This document shows positions 5,689 through 12,716 of a DNA stretch of 15,392 nt, one piece after another. The notes beneath the pieces were generated by a model that saw only the letters and a program-made list of their open reading frames with translations, did no database searches and was not told the origin of the DNA. Every line of letters begins with the position of its first letter. Within the stretch, counting starts at the first letter, position 1. A program made the position numbers and the translations under genes. Source of the stretch: Aquificota bacterium (GTDB lineage: Bacteria > Aquificota > Aquificia > Aquificales > Aquificaceae); contig JAADEK010000105.1 in NCBI GenBank assembly GCA_013153455.1, positions 1 to 15,392 of the forward strand, given 5' to 3'.

Positions 5689-5909
5689 CTGCTTCTTTTG
5701 AAGAGTTCTGAAAAAGCCCTTCCCGAGAGTATGTCCCTCGCGGGCGGGGTCGTCCTGAGGAAGAAATTCAGAAGGGCTTTACCTTTGAACTTTTCCCTCG
5801 GTTTTGTCCTTTTGAACTTCAGGGGATACCCCCTTTTGAACCTCTCAAGCCTTGCCCTCTTGTATTCCTCCGATACACTCTCAAGTCTCAGGATTTTTTC
5901 TCTTTTCAT
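5682..5909 (-). CDS. Small very basic hypothetical protein
   Basis: A 75-residue ORF I do not recognise. About one third of the residues are Lys or Arg, and a short phrase recurs: RFKRG, KFKRT, KFKGK and LFKRS. No transmembrane segment, cysteine or known motif is seen. Codon choice (AGG, CTT-GAG, ATA) is like its neighbours, which favours real coding. The ATG overlaps the nucleotidyltransferase gene by 29 bases and has AAAGGAAG immediately upstream, a somewhat close Shine-Dalgarno. It ends 25 bases before trxB. The opposite strand is also open for most of this stretch, and the region contains an imperfect long hairpin (5713-5780), so an RNA role or a decayed gene remains possible. The basic charge would suit nucleic-acid or ribosome binding, but this is only inference. 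Confidence 0.5.
   Translation of the reverse strand: MKREKILRLESVSEEYKRARLERFKRGYPLKFKRTKPREKFKGKALLNFFLRTTPPARDILSGRAFSELFKRSSL
5713..5780. repeat. Long imperfect hairpin inside the small basic ORF
   Basis: AAAGCCCTT (5713-5721) is exactly complementary to AAGGGCTTT (5772-5780). Directly inside lies a second stem, CCCGAGAG (5722-5729) with CTCGCGGG (5737-5744), 7 of 8 paired, around a 7-base loop. The remaining 27 bases bulge on one side. Function unknown. Confidence 0.35.
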
Positions 5910-6462
5910 CTTCCTTTAGGAAATTTATATCCTCCAGCGGTAATTTCTCATCCTTTACCCTTTTTATGAGGTATTTTATGTCAATCTCGTCCTTGTATTT
6001 TTCAAATAGATACCTCGCGATTTCGCAGTCGCTTTGACTTTTCCAAAAGATACAGGCGTTCAGTCTGTCCACTATTAAGTCCTCAATACCTATGACCTTA
6101 ATCTCAGCCCCGAGTTCGGGAATCTTAATCGTCCTCACCTTCTCATAACTTCCCGCGAGTTTGTCATCGGGTATATCAACGAATACTCCCAGCTCCTCCG
6201 AAAGGAGTATCCTACCCTTTTCCTCAAATAAACCGGTGGAAAGCAATATGTCTTTTATCTCTTCTCTGTTTTGAGCTACTAAGTCTATATCACCCGAGAC
6301 GTAAAACCCGAAGGTGTAAAGCTCAACCGCGCTACCCCCGACGAGAATCGGGAGCGTTTTTGCTCCCCTCTCTTTGAGCCTCTTGTTGAGCCACGCCATA
6401 AACCTAAGGAGTTTTCTAAGTTCGTTCGCCTCTTCCTTTAGTTTCCTGAGCTCGTCCATCAT
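5881..6462 (-). CDS. Predicted nucleotidyltransferase-fold protein
   Basis: A 193-residue protein with the minimal polymerase-beta-type nucleotidyltransferase core: VGGSAVELYTFG (41-52) followed by SGDIDLV (56-62) with Asp58 and Asp60, and a third acidic strand VFVDIP with Asp96. The helical C-terminus (IEDLIVDRLNACIFW, 126-140) resembles that of small stand-alone nucleotidyltransferases in bacterial and archaeal genomes, some of which belong to toxin-antitoxin pairs (AbiEii/MNT-like). Its substrate cannot be read from sequence. The start is placed at 6462, where ATGATGG overlaps the ispF TGA in an ATGA junction. Alternatives are 6459 and 6489; the latter would overlap ispF by 31 bases. It sits between housekeeping genes and overlaps the small basic ORF. 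No HEPN-type partner is recognised beside it. Confidence 0.75.
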   Translation of the reverse strand: MMDELRKLKEEANELRKLLRFMAWLNKRLKERGAKTLPILVGGSAVELYTFGFYVSGDIDLVAQNREEIKDILLSTGLFEEKGRILLSEELGVFVDIPDDKLAGSYEKVRTIKIPELGAEIKVIGIEDLIVDRLNACIFWKSQSDCEIARYLFEKYKDEIDIKYLIKRVKDEKLPLEDINFLKEDEKRKNPET

Positions 6463-6929
6463 CTCCCGAGGAGAACGACGCACATACAAACGATGCCCTC
6501 GGTTTTACAAAACCCCTCCGTCCTCTTTCCCTTTATTGATATCCTCTCTTTGGGGATACCGAGCAGGCGCGAGAGGTTCTCCCTTATCCTCTCTTTGTGG
6601 GGTGCTATCTTCGGTGCGTCCGCGATAAGCGTGCAATCAAGGTTAACAACCTCATAACCTTTCTCCTTTGCCCTCCTTAGGGCTTCCTTCAGGAATATCT
6701 CCGAACTTGCTCCTTTAAGCTTCTCGTCGGTGTCGGGAAAGAGCTGACCTATGTCTTTCTCACCCAGAGCTCCCAGAATTGCGTCCGTAAGTGCGTGCAG
6801 GATGACGTCCCCGTCGGAGTGTCCCTTTAGCCCGAAGGGGCTTTCTATCTGAACACCTCCCAAGAAAAGTTTTTTCCCTTCCTCTATCGGGTGTGAGTCA
6901 AAACCGAAGCCTACGCGTATCTCCGTCAT
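6459..6929 (-). CDS. ispF: 2-C-methyl-D-erythritol 2,4-cyclodiphosphate synthase
   Basis: IspF, 156 residues, catalyses the fifth step of the MEP isoprenoid pathway: CDP-methylerythritol 2-phosphate to the cyclic diphosphate plus CMP, as a homotrimer with zinc. The N-terminal GFGFDSH gives metal ligands Asp11 and His13. GLKGHSDGDVILHALTDA (33-50) gives the third ligand His45, followed by DIGQLFPDTD. The C-terminal KGKRTEGFCKTEG region (about 133-145) replaces the usual KATTTE..GFTGRGEG, slightly shortened. The length is standard. The ATG at 6929 overlaps the lepB stop in an ATGA junction, so it is translationally coupled to lepB. Confidence 0.96.
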   Translation of the reverse strand: MTEIRVGFGFDSHPIEEGKKLFLGGVQIESPFGLKGHSDGDVILHALTDAILGALGEKDIGQLFPDTDEKLKGASSEIFLKEALRRAKEKGYEVVNLDCTLIADAPKIAPHKERIRENLSRLLGIPKERISIKGKRTEGFCKTEGIVCMCVVLLGR

Positions 6930-7699
6930 TTGTCTATGAGGGGCTTTCCTATGCGTGAAAAGCGGGGGTGCAAAAGGGCGTAAACTATCTGCCTCACCAC
7001 TATAAATGGGCTTACCTCTTGGGGTGTGAGCGGGGGAACCTTGCCCGAGTAGTATATGACGAATGCCTTTCCGACGATGTTGCTCCTCGGGACAAATCCC
7101 CAGAACCTGCTGTCCTGACTGTTGTCCCTGTTGTCCCCCATCACGAAGTAGTATCCCTCCGGGACTATGAAATCAACACAAAGACCGTCCGCGTTGTATC
7201 TGAAGCAATGACTCTCGTCTATCGCCCCGTATGCGACACCCGGAACCTTCAAAAGCGTGTCCCGAAAGCACACACCGTGCTTTATTAGCTTCCCGTCCTC
7301 CCTGTGTATAGTCTCCTCGTATTTGTGACACCTTCCCCCCTCAAGGAGTTCCTCACCTAAGTATCTCAGCTCGTAGGGTTTCCCGTTTACAGAAACGCGG
7401 TAAATCAGAAGACCGCTCTTTTCGTCGTAAAGGGATGTGAACTCAACCCTATCACCGCCCCTCGCTATTATCCGCTTTATGAAGTCTATATCGGGGTTTT
7501 TGGGGTATTTGAAGACGACCATATCACCCCGAAGGGGTTCCGAGATACTGTATAGGAGTTTGTTTACGAGTATGAAATCGCCTATCAGGAGGGTGGGCTC
7601 CATTGAAGCGGAGGGGATGTTGTAGGCTTGGGCTATGTATTCCCTTATGAGGAGAACCGCGCCTATGATGAGCGCAAGCTCAACGAGCTGTTTTCTCAT
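6926..7699 (-). CDS. lepB: Signal peptidase I
   Basis: A 257-residue type I signal peptidase, anchored in the inner membrane with the catalytic domain in the periplasm, which removes signal peptides from exported proteins. A single N-terminal membrane segment (about 5-22) is followed by the catalytic serine in PSASMEPTL (Ser32, Met33), the DFIKRIIARGGD block with the general base Lys75 (71-83), and box E GDNRDNSQDSRFWGFVP (188-204). The large insert between the boxes (about 90-178) contains four cysteines (124, 144, 165, 174), which could form two disulfides. No Shine-Dalgarno precedes the ATG; a TTTAAAAT box ends 8 bases upstream, inside a perfect palindrome, suggesting a leaderless message. 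First gene of the group continuing with ispF. Confidence 0.95.
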   Translation of the reverse strand: MRKQLVELALIIGAVLLIREYIAQAYNIPSASMEPTLLIGDFILVNKLLYSISEPLRGDMVVFKYPKNPDIDFIKRIIARGGDRVEFTSLYDEKSGLLIYRVSVNGKPYELRYLGEELLEGGRCHKYEETIHREDGKLIKHGVCFRDTLLKVPGVAYGAIDESHCFRYNADGLCVDFIVPEGYYFVMGDNRDNSQDSRFWGFVPRSNIVGKAFVIYYSGKVPPLTPQEVSPFIVVRQIVYALLHPRFSRIGKPLIDK

Positions 7700-7703
7700 A
7701 AAG

Positions 7704-7721
7704 GGTTATTTTAAAATAACC
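7704..7721. promoter_or_regulatory. 18-base perfect palindrome between lepB and the divergent coiled-coil gene
   Basis: GGTTATTTTAAAATAACC is its own reverse complement. It covers the presumed lepB -10 (TAAAAT on the minus strand) and lies just upstream of the TATAAT of the divergent gene at 7764. It could be a repressor operator controlling both directions or simply two overlapping promoter elements. Confidence 0.45.
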
Positions 7722-7725
7722 TATC

Positions 7726-7731
7726 TATAAT
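7726..7731 (+). promoter_or_regulatory. -10 box (TATAAT) for the coiled-coil gene at 7764
   Basis: A perfect TATAAT in the 64-base divergent spacer. It predicts a transcription start near 7738 and a 26-base leader holding an AGGAGG Shine-Dalgarno (7751-7756). No good -35 hexamer; the 18-base palindrome occupies that region. Confidence 0.5.
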
Positions 7732-7763
7732 ATTTAGTTCCCGAAAACTCAGGAGGTCGCGAA

Positions 7764-8240
7764 ATGAAAATAACAGAAGGAAAGATTAAGGTCCTATCAA
7801 ACGACGTAAAGAACCTAACCCAAGCGCTTGAGGGCTACATAAAGAAGGCTTTCTTTGAGGGAAAGGATATCTGCGCCTCCGCGGGTCTCGCCCTCAAGAC
7901 CACCCGAAAGCTTCAGGAAAAGCTCTCCGAGCTTGAGAGCGCCCTTTCCCTCGCCAAGGGTGTATCGGAGGAGGTAAAAGGGAGGGCTCAGGAGGCGATA
8001 AACGGGGCTAAGGAAGTCCTCCAAAGTGGTCTTGAGCTGAAAAAGAGGTTAAAGGAGTTTGAGGCTGCGACGAACGTCTACAAGAAGAACCCCACCGATG
8101 AAAACAAAAAGAGGGTTCAAAGCGCGCTTTCCGCTCTTAAGTTCCCCGAGGGAGGTAAGCTCACGCTTGAGGACTACGTAAGGAACTGCAACCCCTACAG
8201 GAAGTATCTTGAGAGGAGGGTCGGACAGGGCGCGGGCTGA
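7764..8240 (+). CDS. Hypothetical coiled-coil protein
   Basis: A 158-residue protein I do not recognise. It is almost entirely predicted helix, with alternating Leu/Ala and Lys/Glu through residues 12-105 (for example [17 protein letters not shown] and [19 protein letters not shown]), consistent with a coiled coil or a phasin-like helical bundle. A break occurs at [10 protein letters not shown] (107-116), and the tail from 125 ([19 protein letters not shown]) is less regular. Cys37 and Cys142 are the only cysteines. There is no signal peptide or membrane segment. Expression signals are strong: TATAAT, then AGGAGG seven bases before the ATG. It stands alone, divergent from lepB and upstream of leuA, which has its own promoter. 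Coding is well supported by codon use; function is unknown. Confidence 0.8.
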   Translation: MKITEGKIKVLSNDVKNLTQALEGYIKKAFFEGKDICASAGLALKTTRKLQEKLSELESALSLAKGVSEEVKGRAQEAINGAKEVLQSGLELKKRLKEFEAATNVYKKNPTDENKKRVQSALSALKFPEGGKLTLEDYVRNCNPYRKYLERRVGQGAG

Positions 8241-8244
8241 TATA

Positions 8245-8273
8245 TTGACTTTTTCTTATTTGAGAATTATTTT
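8245..8273 (+). promoter_or_regulatory. Sigma-70-like promoter for leuA
   Basis: TTGACT (8245-8250, 5 of 6) and TATTTT (8268-8273, 4 of 6) are separated by 17 bases, just after the stop of the preceding gene. The predicted start is near 8280, only about 14 bases before the ATG, leaving room for the GGAGGAG Shine-Dalgarno (8284-8290). No leader peptide or T-box is possible in so short a leader. Confidence 0.5.
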
Positions 8274-8293
8274 CATTTAAAGCGGAGGAGACG

Positions 8294-9856
8294 ATGGGGC
8301 AAAAGGTTTACATCTTTGACACGACGCTCAGGGACGGTGAGCAGGCTCCGGGCTTTTCCATGACGACCGAGGAAAAGCTCCAGATGGCTCACCAGCTTGC
8401 GCGTCTCGGGGTTGACGTCATAGAGGCGGGTTTCGCAGCAGCGTCAAGGGGAGACTTTGAGGCTGTAAACAGGATAGCGAAAGAGGTAGAGGGACCCACT
8501 ATATGCTCACTCGCCCGCGCCCTTGAGAGCGATATAGAGATAGCGGGGAACGCCCTCAAGCCCGCAAAGAAGAAGCGCATACACACCTTCATAGCGACAT
8601 CACCCATACACATGGAATACAAGTTGAAGATGAGACCCGAGGAAGTCCTTGAGCGCATAAAGAGGGCGGTTTCCTTTGCGAGGAACTTCACCGACGACGT
8701 TGAGTTCTCTTGTGAGGACGCAACGAGAAGCGAGAGGGAATTCCTCTACAGGGCTATAGAGACCGCCATAAGGAGCGGTGCGAGCGTTATAAACATACCG
8801 GACACGGTGGGCTACGCGGTTCCCGAGGAGTTCGGACAGCTCATAGAGGACATCATGAACAACGTCCCTAATATAGATAAGGTTATACTGAGCGTTCACT
8901 GTCACGACGACCTCGGTCTTGCGACCGCGAACTCTTTGACCGCGGTAAAGCACGGGGCGCGCCAAGTTGAGTGCACGATAAACGGGATAGGGGAAAGGGC
9001 AGGAAACGCAGCGCTTGAAGAGGTTGTGATGGCTCTGAAGGTAAGACGCGACTACTTCGGTGACCTCTACACGGACGTAAACACAAAGGAGCTTTACAAG
9101 ACCTCAAGACTCCTTTGCAGGATAACGGGAAGCTTCGTCCAGCCCAACAAGGCTATAGTGGGTGATAACGCCTTTGCTCACGAGAGCGGTATACACCAGC
9201 ACGGCGTCCTCAGCCATCGCCTTACGTATGAGATTATGAACCCCGAGGACGTCGGATTTCCCATGAGCAGGATAGTGCTGGGTAAGCACAGCGGTAGACA
9301 CGCTCTCAAAAAACGCCTTGAGGAGCTCGGGTTTAAGCTATCAAAGGAGGAGCTTGACAAGATATTTGAGCGCTTTAAGGAGCTTGCGGACAGGAAGAAG
9401 GAGGTCTACGACGAAGACCTTGAAGCGCTCATATACCAAGAGTTTATGAGGATAGACGACCAAGAGCCCGTTAAGGTCGTCCACTTTCAAGTCCAAAGCG
9501 GGGACAACATGATACCGACCGCCACCGTAAAGCTCCTCTTCAAAGGAAAGGAAAGGGAGGCGACCGCGACGGGAAACGGTCCCGTTGACGCGACGATAAA
9601 GGCTATAATGAGCGCTCTGGGTATAGAGCCCAAACTCCTTGACTACTCAATAAAAGCCCTCACGCCGAACACGGACGCTCAAGCGGAGGCTCGCGTAGTC
9701 CTTGAGCTTGACGGCGTAAAAGCGTCCGGCAGGGGTGTTGACACCGACATCATAAAGGCGAGCGTGAAGGCGTTTACGGACGCCCTCAACAGGGCTATAG
9801 TGAGGAAGGAATACATACTCCAGCGTCAGGAGGTAAGGGAGGAAGGAACGGTTTGA
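8294..9856 (+). CDS. leuA: 2-isopropylmalate synthase
   Basis: A 520-residue LeuA of the standard bacterial type, which condenses acetyl-CoA with 2-oxoisovalerate to start leucine synthesis. The TIM barrel opens with [16 protein letters not shown] (8-23, Arg13 and Asp14 catalytic/metal). Metal ligands His202 and His204 lie in [15 protein letters not shown] (200-214), followed by [13 protein letters not shown] (231-243) and the [13 protein letters not shown] lid motif (292-304). Residues from about 385 to the end form the LeuA allosteric dimerisation domain that normally binds leucine for feedback inhibition. QAPGFSM and the full regulatory domain favour LeuA over citramalate or homocitrate synthase, though close paralogues can be hard to separate without alignment. 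It has its own promoter and heads a group with a membrane protein and dsbC. Confidence 0.95.
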   Translation: MGQKVYIFDTTLRDGEQAPGFSMTTEEKLQMAHQLARLGVDVIEAGFAAASRGDFEAVNRIAKEVEGPTICSLARALESDIEIAGNALKPAKKKRIHTFIATSPIHMEYKLKMRPEEVLERIKRAVSFARNFTDDVEFSCEDATRSEREFLYRAIETAIRSGASVINIPDTVGYAVPEEFGQLIEDIMNNVPNIDKVILSVHCHDDLGLATANSLTAVKHGARQVECTINGIGERAGNAALEEVVMALKVRRDYFGDLYTDVNTKELYKTSRLLCRITGSFVQPNKAIVGDNAFAHESGIHQHGVLSHRLTYEIMNPEDVGFPMSRIVLGKHSGRHALKKRLEELGFKLSKEELDKIFERFKELADRKKEVYDEDLEALIYQEFMRIDDQEPVKVVHFQVQSGDNMIPTATVKLLFKGKEREATATGNGPVDATIKAIMSALGIEPKLLDYSIKALTPNTDAQAEARVVLELDGVKASGRGVDTDIIKASVKAFTDALNRAIVRKEYILQRQEVREEGTV

Positions 9857-10125
9857 TAATACTCCGTTTTCTCTTGAGCCGTGTCCTTTGGAGGTTTATA
9901 CTTTTTCCCCTGCTTGCGCTCGTCCTTGCGCTCGTCGTCCTTTCCTTCCTCTTCGGTATCACATACACGTGGGTGCTCCTGAGGACGCTTGAGCTCCTTC
10001 GGGAGAAACCCCTTCTCGGTCTTCTCGCCCTTTTTCTTGAGATTCTCATACTTTTCCTCCTCGGTGTCGGGCTTAAGCTTATCTTTGATAAGATTAAGAG
10101 TTGGGTAAAAAGGAGGTCGTCATGA
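9853..10125 (+). CDS. Small two-helix membrane protein, unknown function
   Basis: A 90-residue hydrophobic protein not recognised as a known family. Two long membrane segments are clear: about 10-45 (FILFPLLALVLALVVLSF and following) and about 54-76 (GLLALFLEILILFLLGVG). The C-terminal tail IKSWVKRRSS is basic, so it should stay cytoplasmic. The likely start is a TTG that overlaps the leuA stop as TTGA, behind a purine-rich GGAGGAAGG stretch. The 3' end overlaps the dsbC start as ATGA. The tight couplings on both sides argue it is a real gene. Its position before a periplasmic disulfide isomerase may hint at an envelope role, but nothing in the sequence proves this. Confidence 0.7.
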   Translation: MIILRFLLSRVLWRFILFPLLALVLALVVLSFLFGITYTWVLLRTLELLREKPLLGLLALFLEILILFLLGVGLKLIFDKIKSWVKRRSS

Positions 10126-10844
10126 AGAGGTTTTTAGGAGTGTTCTCGTCCTTTGTGTTTGCTTACGCTGTCGCTTCGTGCCCATCACCTCAGGAGGTTG
10201 AGAAGGTCCTTGAGGACCTGACGCTGAAGAAGATGAAGGTTGAGACGGTAAAACCCCTTGAGGAGCTCGGTCTTTGCGTCGCGGTGGTAAAGAGCGGTCT
10301 TAAACCCCTCGTCATCTACGTTGACAAAGACCTTAAGTATCTCATATCGGGAAACCTCATAGACATCAAAAAGCGTGAAAACCTCACCGCGAAGATAGCA
10401 AATGAGTATCAAAAGGTCTCCCAAGAGGTTCTCAAGGAGCTTGAACAGCTCACCGACCTGAGGTTCAACCAAGGCGCAAAGAAATTCGTATACTTCATCT
10501 CCGACCCCGATTGCCCATACTGTAGGAAGCTTGAGCCCATACTAAAGAAGTGGGCAAAGGAGAACGACGTTGAGATAAGACACATCTTCTTCCCCCTCCC
10601 CATGCACCCGAAGGCTAAAGAGAAAGCTATTGACATTATATGCTCAGGTAAGGGATACGAATACGTCCACAAGGACTTTGAGCCTAAGAACCTCTGCGAG
10701 GAGGGCAAAAAGAAGATAGAGAAGAATATACAAGTCCTTTCGCGCATCGGCGTCACGGGAACGCCCACACTCATCGGTATGAACGGAAAGGTAATCGTCG
10801 GTCTTCCGCCGAGCGAGGAAGCCCTAAACGAATTGATAAAGTAA
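10122..10844 (+). CDS. dsbC: DsbC-type periplasmic thiol:disulfide isomerase
   Basis: A 240-residue exported thioredoxin-fold protein. A signal sequence covers residues 1-19. A DsbC-like N-terminal dimerisation domain follows (about 22-95; YVDKDLKYLISGNLIDIK is characteristic). The catalytic domain has the CPYC active site (Cys131, Cys134) after ISDPD, and the cis-proline loop GVTGTPTLIG (210-219, Pro215). It should rearrange wrong disulfides or reduce exported proteins in the periplasm. Further cysteines at 52, 174 and 192 could make a structural disulfide. The start is the ATG at 10122 with AGGAGG (10111-10116) five bases upstream; a longer in-frame TTG reading from 10101 would spoil the signal peptide. 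VASC at 17-20 fits a lipobox, so it may be a lipoprotein anchored by Cys20. Confidence 0.92.
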   Translation: MKRFLGVFSSFVFAYAVASCPSPQEVEKVLEDLTLKKMKVETVKPLEELGLCVAVVKSGLKPLVIYVDKDLKYLISGNLIDIKKRENLTAKIANEYQKVSQEVLKELEQLTDLRFNQGAKKFVYFISDPDCPYCRKLEPILKKWAKENDVEIRHIFFPLPMHPKAKEKAIDIICSGKGYEYVHKDFEPKNLCEEGKKKIEKNIQVLSRIGVTGTPTLIGMNGKVIVGLPPSEEALNELIK

Positions 10845-10849
10845 AATTA

Positions 10850-10878
10850 CCCCGCGAAAGCGGGGTCTTTTTTCTTTC
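10850..10878 (+). terminator. Rho-independent terminator after dsbC
   Basis: Perfect 6-bp GC stem CCCCGC (10850-10855)/GCGGGG (10860-10865) closed by a GAAA tetraloop and followed by TCTTTTTTCTTTC. It begins six bases after the dsbC stop and also separates dsbC from the convergent Cys-Cys protein gene. On the minus strand only a short T stretch follows, so it is mainly a plus-strand terminator. Confidence 0.9.
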
Positions 10879-11119
10879 AACAACATCTTAACCAATCCAA
10901 GGGGGAGCGTTCTATACCGAGTCTTTTGTGCCACTTGTGGAACTCTTCAAGGATTTGGGGGTAAGCTTCAAGGAGGTAAAACTTGAGGAAGGTTGATACG
11001 CCCATGTAGTCCGCGACGAGGAGGAAGAGAAATAGCTCCTCAAGCTCTTGAGCCTTTCTTCTTGGCTCCGCTCCGAACTTGAGCCTGTATATCTCACCGA
11101 GGATTTCGCTCAGGTTCAA
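10877..11119 (-). CDS. Small conserved-looking protein with C-terminal Cys-Cys (possible cory-CC-star family)
   Basis: An 80-residue soluble, mostly helical protein: charged N-terminus ([17 protein letters not shown], 7-23), a hydrophobic central helix ([21 protein letters not shown], about 30-50), and the ending SPLDWLRCC, where two cysteines are the very last residues. A terminal Cys-Cys just before the stop is the hallmark I remember for the small 'cory-CC-star' proteins, but that assignment is from memory and tentative; function is unknown. The pair could bind a metal, form a vicinal disulfide or be a modification site. The start is TTG at 11119, chosen for the strong AAAAGGAGG upstream (9-base spacing). 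It overlaps alaC by 26 bases and is the last gene of the flavodoxin-dksA-alaC group. Confidence 0.75.
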   Translation of the reverse strand: MNLSEILGEIYRLKFGAEPRRKAQELEELFLFLLVADYMGVSTFLKFYLLEAYPQILEEFHKWHKRLGIERSPLDWLRCC

Positions 11120-12341
11120 GCGCCTTTGCCTCCTTTTGTAGTTTCTTAAAAGCCCTCCTTATGCCCCTTATCGCTTGTCTTATCCTGTGCTCGTTCTCAA
11201 CGAGGGCAAAGCGCACGAATCCCTCCCCGTATTGCCCGAATCCTATCCCCGGTGAGACCGCAACCTTAGCCTCCTTCAGGAGGAACATCGCAAAATCAAG
11301 TGATTTCATCCCGACCCACTCGGGTATCTTAGCCCAGACGAACATCGTCGCTTTAGGTTTCTTGACGTGCCAACCTATGCGGTTGAGCCCCTCAACGAGG
11401 GCATCCCTCCTCCTTTCGTACGTCTTTGCGTTCCTCTCAACTATCTCGTAGGGGCTCTCAAGGGCTATGATTGAAGCTACCTGAATCGGTGTAAATATGC
11501 CGTAGTCCAGATAACTCTTGAGATGCGCGAGGTTCTTTATGAGGATTTCGTTCCCGAGGACGAAAGCGACGCGCCAGCCAGCCATTGAGAAACCCTTTGA
11601 CATTGAGTAGATTTCAACCGCCACGTCCTTCGCCCCGTCTATCTCAAGTATTGAGGGAGGCTTGTATCCGTCAAATGCTATGTCCGCGTATGCAAAGTCG
11701 TGTATAACCCAAACGCGGTGCTCCTTTGCGAACTTCACAAGCTCCTTGAAGAACTCCTTGTCAACGGTTAGGGTCGTGGGGTTGTGAGGAAAGCTCACGA
11801 CAACAGCCTTCGGCTTTGGCATGGCGGTCTTCATAATCTCGTAAAGCTTTCTGAGGAAGTCCTCCTGAAAGTTTTCGTCTTCCGCGTTCAGGGGGATTGA
11901 GTGAACCTCTCCCCCCGCTATGATTGGTGCGTAGTAGTGTATGGGGTATGTCGGGTTAGGGACTATTACCGTGTCCCCGGGTGAAATCATCGCGAGCATG
12001 AGGTGCGAGTAGCCCTCCTTTGCTCCTATCGTGAGGATTGCCTCCTTTTCGGGGTCAAGCTTGACACCGTAGCGCCTTTCGTAAAAGTCGCATATGGCTT
12101 TTCTGAGACGGGGTATGCCACGGGAGGAGGAGTATCCGTGAACGTGGGGCTTTTGGGCTACTTCGCAGAGTTTGTCAACGATGTGCTTCGCGGGCGGGAG
12201 GTTCGGGTTTCCCATACCGAGGTCAACGATGTCTTGTCCTTCTTTCCTGAGTTTGTATTTCAGTTCGTTGACGAGGGAAAAGACGTATTTCGGGAGGCGC
12301 TTTATGCGCGGGAAAGCCCATTCCATACCTTCCTCAATCAT
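11094..12341 (-). CDS. alaC: Alanine aminotransferase AlaC-type (class I/II PLP aminotransferase)
   Basis: A 415-residue fold-type I PLP aminotransferase that aligns by eye along its length with E. coli AlaC (formerly YfdZ): [10 protein letters not shown] near the start, [19 protein letters not shown] (40-58), [16 protein letters not shown] (68-83), and [10 protein letters not shown] towards the end. The PLP lysine is K249 in [12 protein letters not shown], with Asn187 (FPHNPT), Asp215 and Tyr218 (HDFAYAD) contacting the cofactor. It would interconvert pyruvate and alanine with glutamate as amino donor; a related role with other amino acids or LL-diaminopimelate cannot be excluded. The start at 12341 overlaps dksA by 8 bases and has AGGAG about 7 bases upstream; ATG at 12326 is the alternative. 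It overlaps the Cys-Cys protein gene downstream. Confidence 0.9.
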   Translation of the reverse strand: MIEEGMEWAFPRIKRLPKYVFSLVNELKYKLRKEGQDIVDLGMGNPNLPPAKHIVDKLCEVAQKPHVHGYSSSRGIPRLRKAICDFYERRYGVKLDPEKEAILTIGAKEGYSHLMLAMISPGDTVIVPNPTYPIHYYAPIIAGGEVHSIPLNAEDENFQEDFLRKLYEIMKTAMPKPKAVVVSFPHNPTTLTVDKEFFKELVKFAKEHRVWVIHDFAYADIAFDGYKPPSILEIDGAKDVAVEIYSMSKGFSMAGWRVAFVLGNEILIKNLAHLKSYLDYGIFTPIQVASIIALESPYEIVERNAKTYERRRDALVEGLNRIGWHVKKPKATMFVWAKIPEWVGMKSLDFAMFLLKEAKVAVSPGIGFGQYGEGFVRFALVENEHRIRQAIRGIRRAFKKLQKEAKALEPERNPR

Positions 12342-12696
12342 TCTCCATCTCCTCTTCAAGCTCCTTGCACTTTATACACATCGTCGTCACGGGTCTGGCT
12401 TTTAGCCTCTCGTATGGTATCGGGGAACCGCAGTTTTCGCATATACCGTAATTCCCCATATCTATCTTCATAAGGGCGTAGTCTATCTTATGCAGGAGTT
12501 TTACCTCCCTTCCCTTTATGCGGAAGGTGATGAAGCGCTCGCTCTCAAGGTCCGCCCTGTCTATCTCGTCCCCGCCTTCAAAGGCTACGTTTGAGGGGTC
12601 TTTTATCTGTTGCTGTGCGGAGGATATCAATCTCCTCCTCATCTCAAGTAAAATAGCCTTTATCTCGTTTATCTGCTCCTGCGTAAGGTGAAACAA
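12334..12696 (-). CDS. dksA: DksA/TraR-family zinc-finger RNA polymerase regulator
   Basis: A 120-residue DksA/TraR protein. A coiled-coil N-terminal half (5-80) has the tip motif DEIDRA, with Asp43 and Asp46 matching the DxxDxA residues that enter the RNA polymerase secondary channel. The zinc finger C86-X2-C89...C107-X2-C110 follows. It probably modulates transcription with ppGpp. At 120 residues it is shorter than E. coli DksA (151), mainly at the N-terminus, as in many short DksA homologues. The start is TTG at 12696, five bases after GGGAGG (12702-12707); the nearby ATG at 12701 is out of frame. It lies 20 bases after the flavodoxin-like gene and overlaps alaC by 8 bases. Confidence 0.92.
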   Translation of the reverse strand: MFHLTQEQINEIKAILLEMRRRLISSAQQQIKDPSNVAFEGGDEIDRADLESERFITFRIKGREVKLLHKIDYALMKIDMGNYGICENCGSPIPYERLKARPVTTMCIKCKELEEEMEND

Positions 12697-12716
12697 CGCA
12701 TCCTCCCGGTTTATTA

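Noticed and set aside
5781..5842. Short direct repeats of a TTTGAAC-type phrase, considered as a CRISPR-like or tandem repeat array
   Set aside because: Units are only about 8-10 bases, irregularly spaced, and explained by the repeated FKR codons of the small basic ORF.
5698..5919. Plus-strand ORF opposite the small basic protein
   Set aside because: No Shine-Dalgarno, runs antisense to the operon into the nucleotidyltransferase gene, and codon use fits the minus strand better.
8600..9107. Minus-strand open frames opposite leuA
   Set aside because: Antisense shadows within a fully conserved leuA; compositionally biased and without start signals.
12003..12473. 156-codon plus-strand frame opposite alaC and dksA
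   Set aside because: Runs across two well-identified genes on the other strand; no ribosome-binding site.
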